From Clostridia bacterium (GTDB taxonomy: Bacteria; Bacillota_A; Clostridia; Oscillospirales; CAG-272): a stretch of 6,125 nt of DNA. Position 1 is the stretch's first letter. Every line of letters starts with the position of its first letter. The notes under the pieces were generated by a model, which did no database searches, had not been told where the DNA came from, and was given only the letters and a program-made list of their open reading frames with translations. Positions 5,381 through 6,125 of this stretch are shown piece by piece. The DNA lies in the NCBI GenBank assembly GCA_017959485.1, contig JAGDAM010000297.1:1-6125 (forward strand), written 5' to 3'. Position numbers and translations under genes: made by a program.

Positions 5381-6125
5381 ATGCCCGAAATGATGAAAGC
5401 CGCCGTGCTGCACGGCAGAAACGATATAAGATGCGAGCTGATTCCGCGGCCCGAACCGGGGCCGGGCGAAGTGCTCGTGCGCATCCGCGCAGCCGGAATC
5501 TGCGGTTCGGATATTCCGCGCGTTCTCGGCGACGGAGCGCACTTTTTCCCGATAGTTCTCGGACACGAGTTTTCGGGGACGGTCGCCGCGCTCGGAGAGG
5601 GAGTTTCCGGACTCTCGGTCGGAGATACCGTGTCGGGAGCTCCGCTCAAGCCCTGCATGAGGTGTCCCAACTGTGCCCGCGGCAACTATTCGCTCTGCAA
5701 GCATTATTCCTTCATCGGCTCGAGAGAGCAGGGAAGCTTCGCGGAATACGTCGTGCTGCCCGCCGCGAACGCCGTACGGTATTCTCCGTCGGTACCGTTC
5801 GAGCAGGCGGCGATGTTCGAGCCGGCGACGGTGTCGCTGCACGGAGTGCTGCTTAACCGGGCGGAGCCGGGCGAGTTTACCGCGATCTGCGGCGGCGGAA
5901 CGATCGGCATGTTCGCCGCGCAGTGGTCGCGTATTTTCGGCGCGCGCCGCGTAGCCGTGTTCGATATCGTCGAAGAGCGGCTTGATCTTGCCCGCCGCCT
6001 CGGAGCCGACGCCGTCTTCAATCCGGCCCGGGAGGGCTGGAAAGACGAGGCGCTCGCCTACACCGGGGGAGCCGGATACGGATGCGTGTACGAGACCGCC
6101 GGAAGCCCCGTCACCATGCGGATGG
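5381..6125 (+). CDS. Zinc-dependent medium-chain dehydrogenase, galactitol-1-phosphate dehydrogenase-like (cut by window end)
   Basis: NAD(P)-linked oxidation of a sugar alcohol or sugar is the likely reaction. I translated this open frame by hand: 248 codons from MPEMMKAAVLHGR to the window edge, where the family's usual total is about 345. The GroES-like domain carries catalytic-zinc ligands Cys41 (in AAGICGSD), His62-Glu63 (LGHEFSG) and Glu147 (FEPATV). Four structural-zinc cysteines, C92, C95, C98 and C106, lie in PCMRCPNCARGNYSLC. The nucleotide-binding domain starts with the glycine motif GGGTIG (171-176), and an acidic Asp195 at the end of the second strand (VAVFD) favours NAD over NADP. 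The stretch from ICGSDIPRV through YSFIGSREQGSFAEYV most resembles the GatD (galactitol-1-phosphate 5-dehydrogenase) branch, but sorbitol, threonine and other polyol dehydrogenases share the fold, so the substrate is left open. Its 2-bp spacing from the GH2 gene implies one transcript and a linked pathway. Confidence 0.88.
   Translation, partial: MPEMMKAAVLHGRNDIRCELIPRPEPGPGEVLVRIRAAGICGSDIPRVLGDGAHFFPIVLGHEFSGTVAALGEGVSGLSVGDTVSGAPLKPCMRCPNCARGNYSLCKHYSFIGSREQGSFAEYVVLPAANAVRYSPSVPFEQAAMFEPATVSLHGVLLNRAEPGEFTAICGGGTIGMFAAQWSRIFGARRVAVFDIVEERLDLARRLGADAVFNPAREGWKDEALAYTGGAGYGCVYETAGSPVTMRM

Noticed and set aside
1..6125. CRISPR array, tRNA or rRNA gene, insertion sequence, toxin-antitoxin or phage element
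   Set aside because: Reading both strands I found no regularly spaced repeats, cloverleaf, transposase or terminal inverted repeats, and the space is filled by the five genes described.

Overview
The window looks like a piece of a chromosome from an uncultured gut-type Clostridia (Firmicutes). This is inferred from several sequence features: an rpsO-pnp pair, textbook sigma-A style promoters, strong AGGAGG-type ribosome binding sites, a lipoprotein-type sugar-binding protein, and a GC-rich, gut-anaerobe-like codon style. No rRNA or other decisive marker is present, so the taxonomic guess is soft.

Layout. On the minus strand, rpsO (ribosomal protein S15, 1806 to 1543) is followed by pnp (polynucleotide phosphorylase, starting at 1370 and leaving the window at base 1). 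This is the widely conserved rpsO-pnp pair. A sigma-A promoter (-35 TTTACA, 17 bp, -10 TATAAT) lies upstream of rpsO. Its roughly 90-nt leader can fold into a three-way junction that resembles S15-binding autoregulatory leaders. The 172-bp rpsO-pnp gap contains three hairpins but no good U-tract on the sense strand, which fits read-through from rpsO into pnp with post-transcriptional control.

On the plus strand, diverging from rpsO, is a carbohydrate-use cluster. A perfect-consensus promoter (TTGACA, 17 bp, TATAAT) drives a lipid-anchored extracellular solute-binding protein (2050 to 3591). After a 74-bp gap with a perfect 14-bp stem-loop comes a cytoplasmic glycoside hydrolase family 2 enzyme (3666 to 5378). 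Two bases further on is a zinc-dependent medium-chain dehydrogenase resembling galactitol-1-phosphate 5-dehydrogenase (5381 onward, cut by the window end). The working model is capture of a plant- or host-derived glycoside at the cell surface, intracellular hydrolysis by the GH2 enzyme, and oxidation of a released sugar or polyol by the dehydrogenase. No ABC permease, ATPase or regulator gene is visible; they may lie downstream or elsewhere.

Nothing here amounts to a clearly new biological system. The most interesting signals are RNA-level: the rpsO leader fold, the possible alternative pairing in the rpsO-pnp gap, and the stem-loop between the binding-protein gene and its downstream genes.
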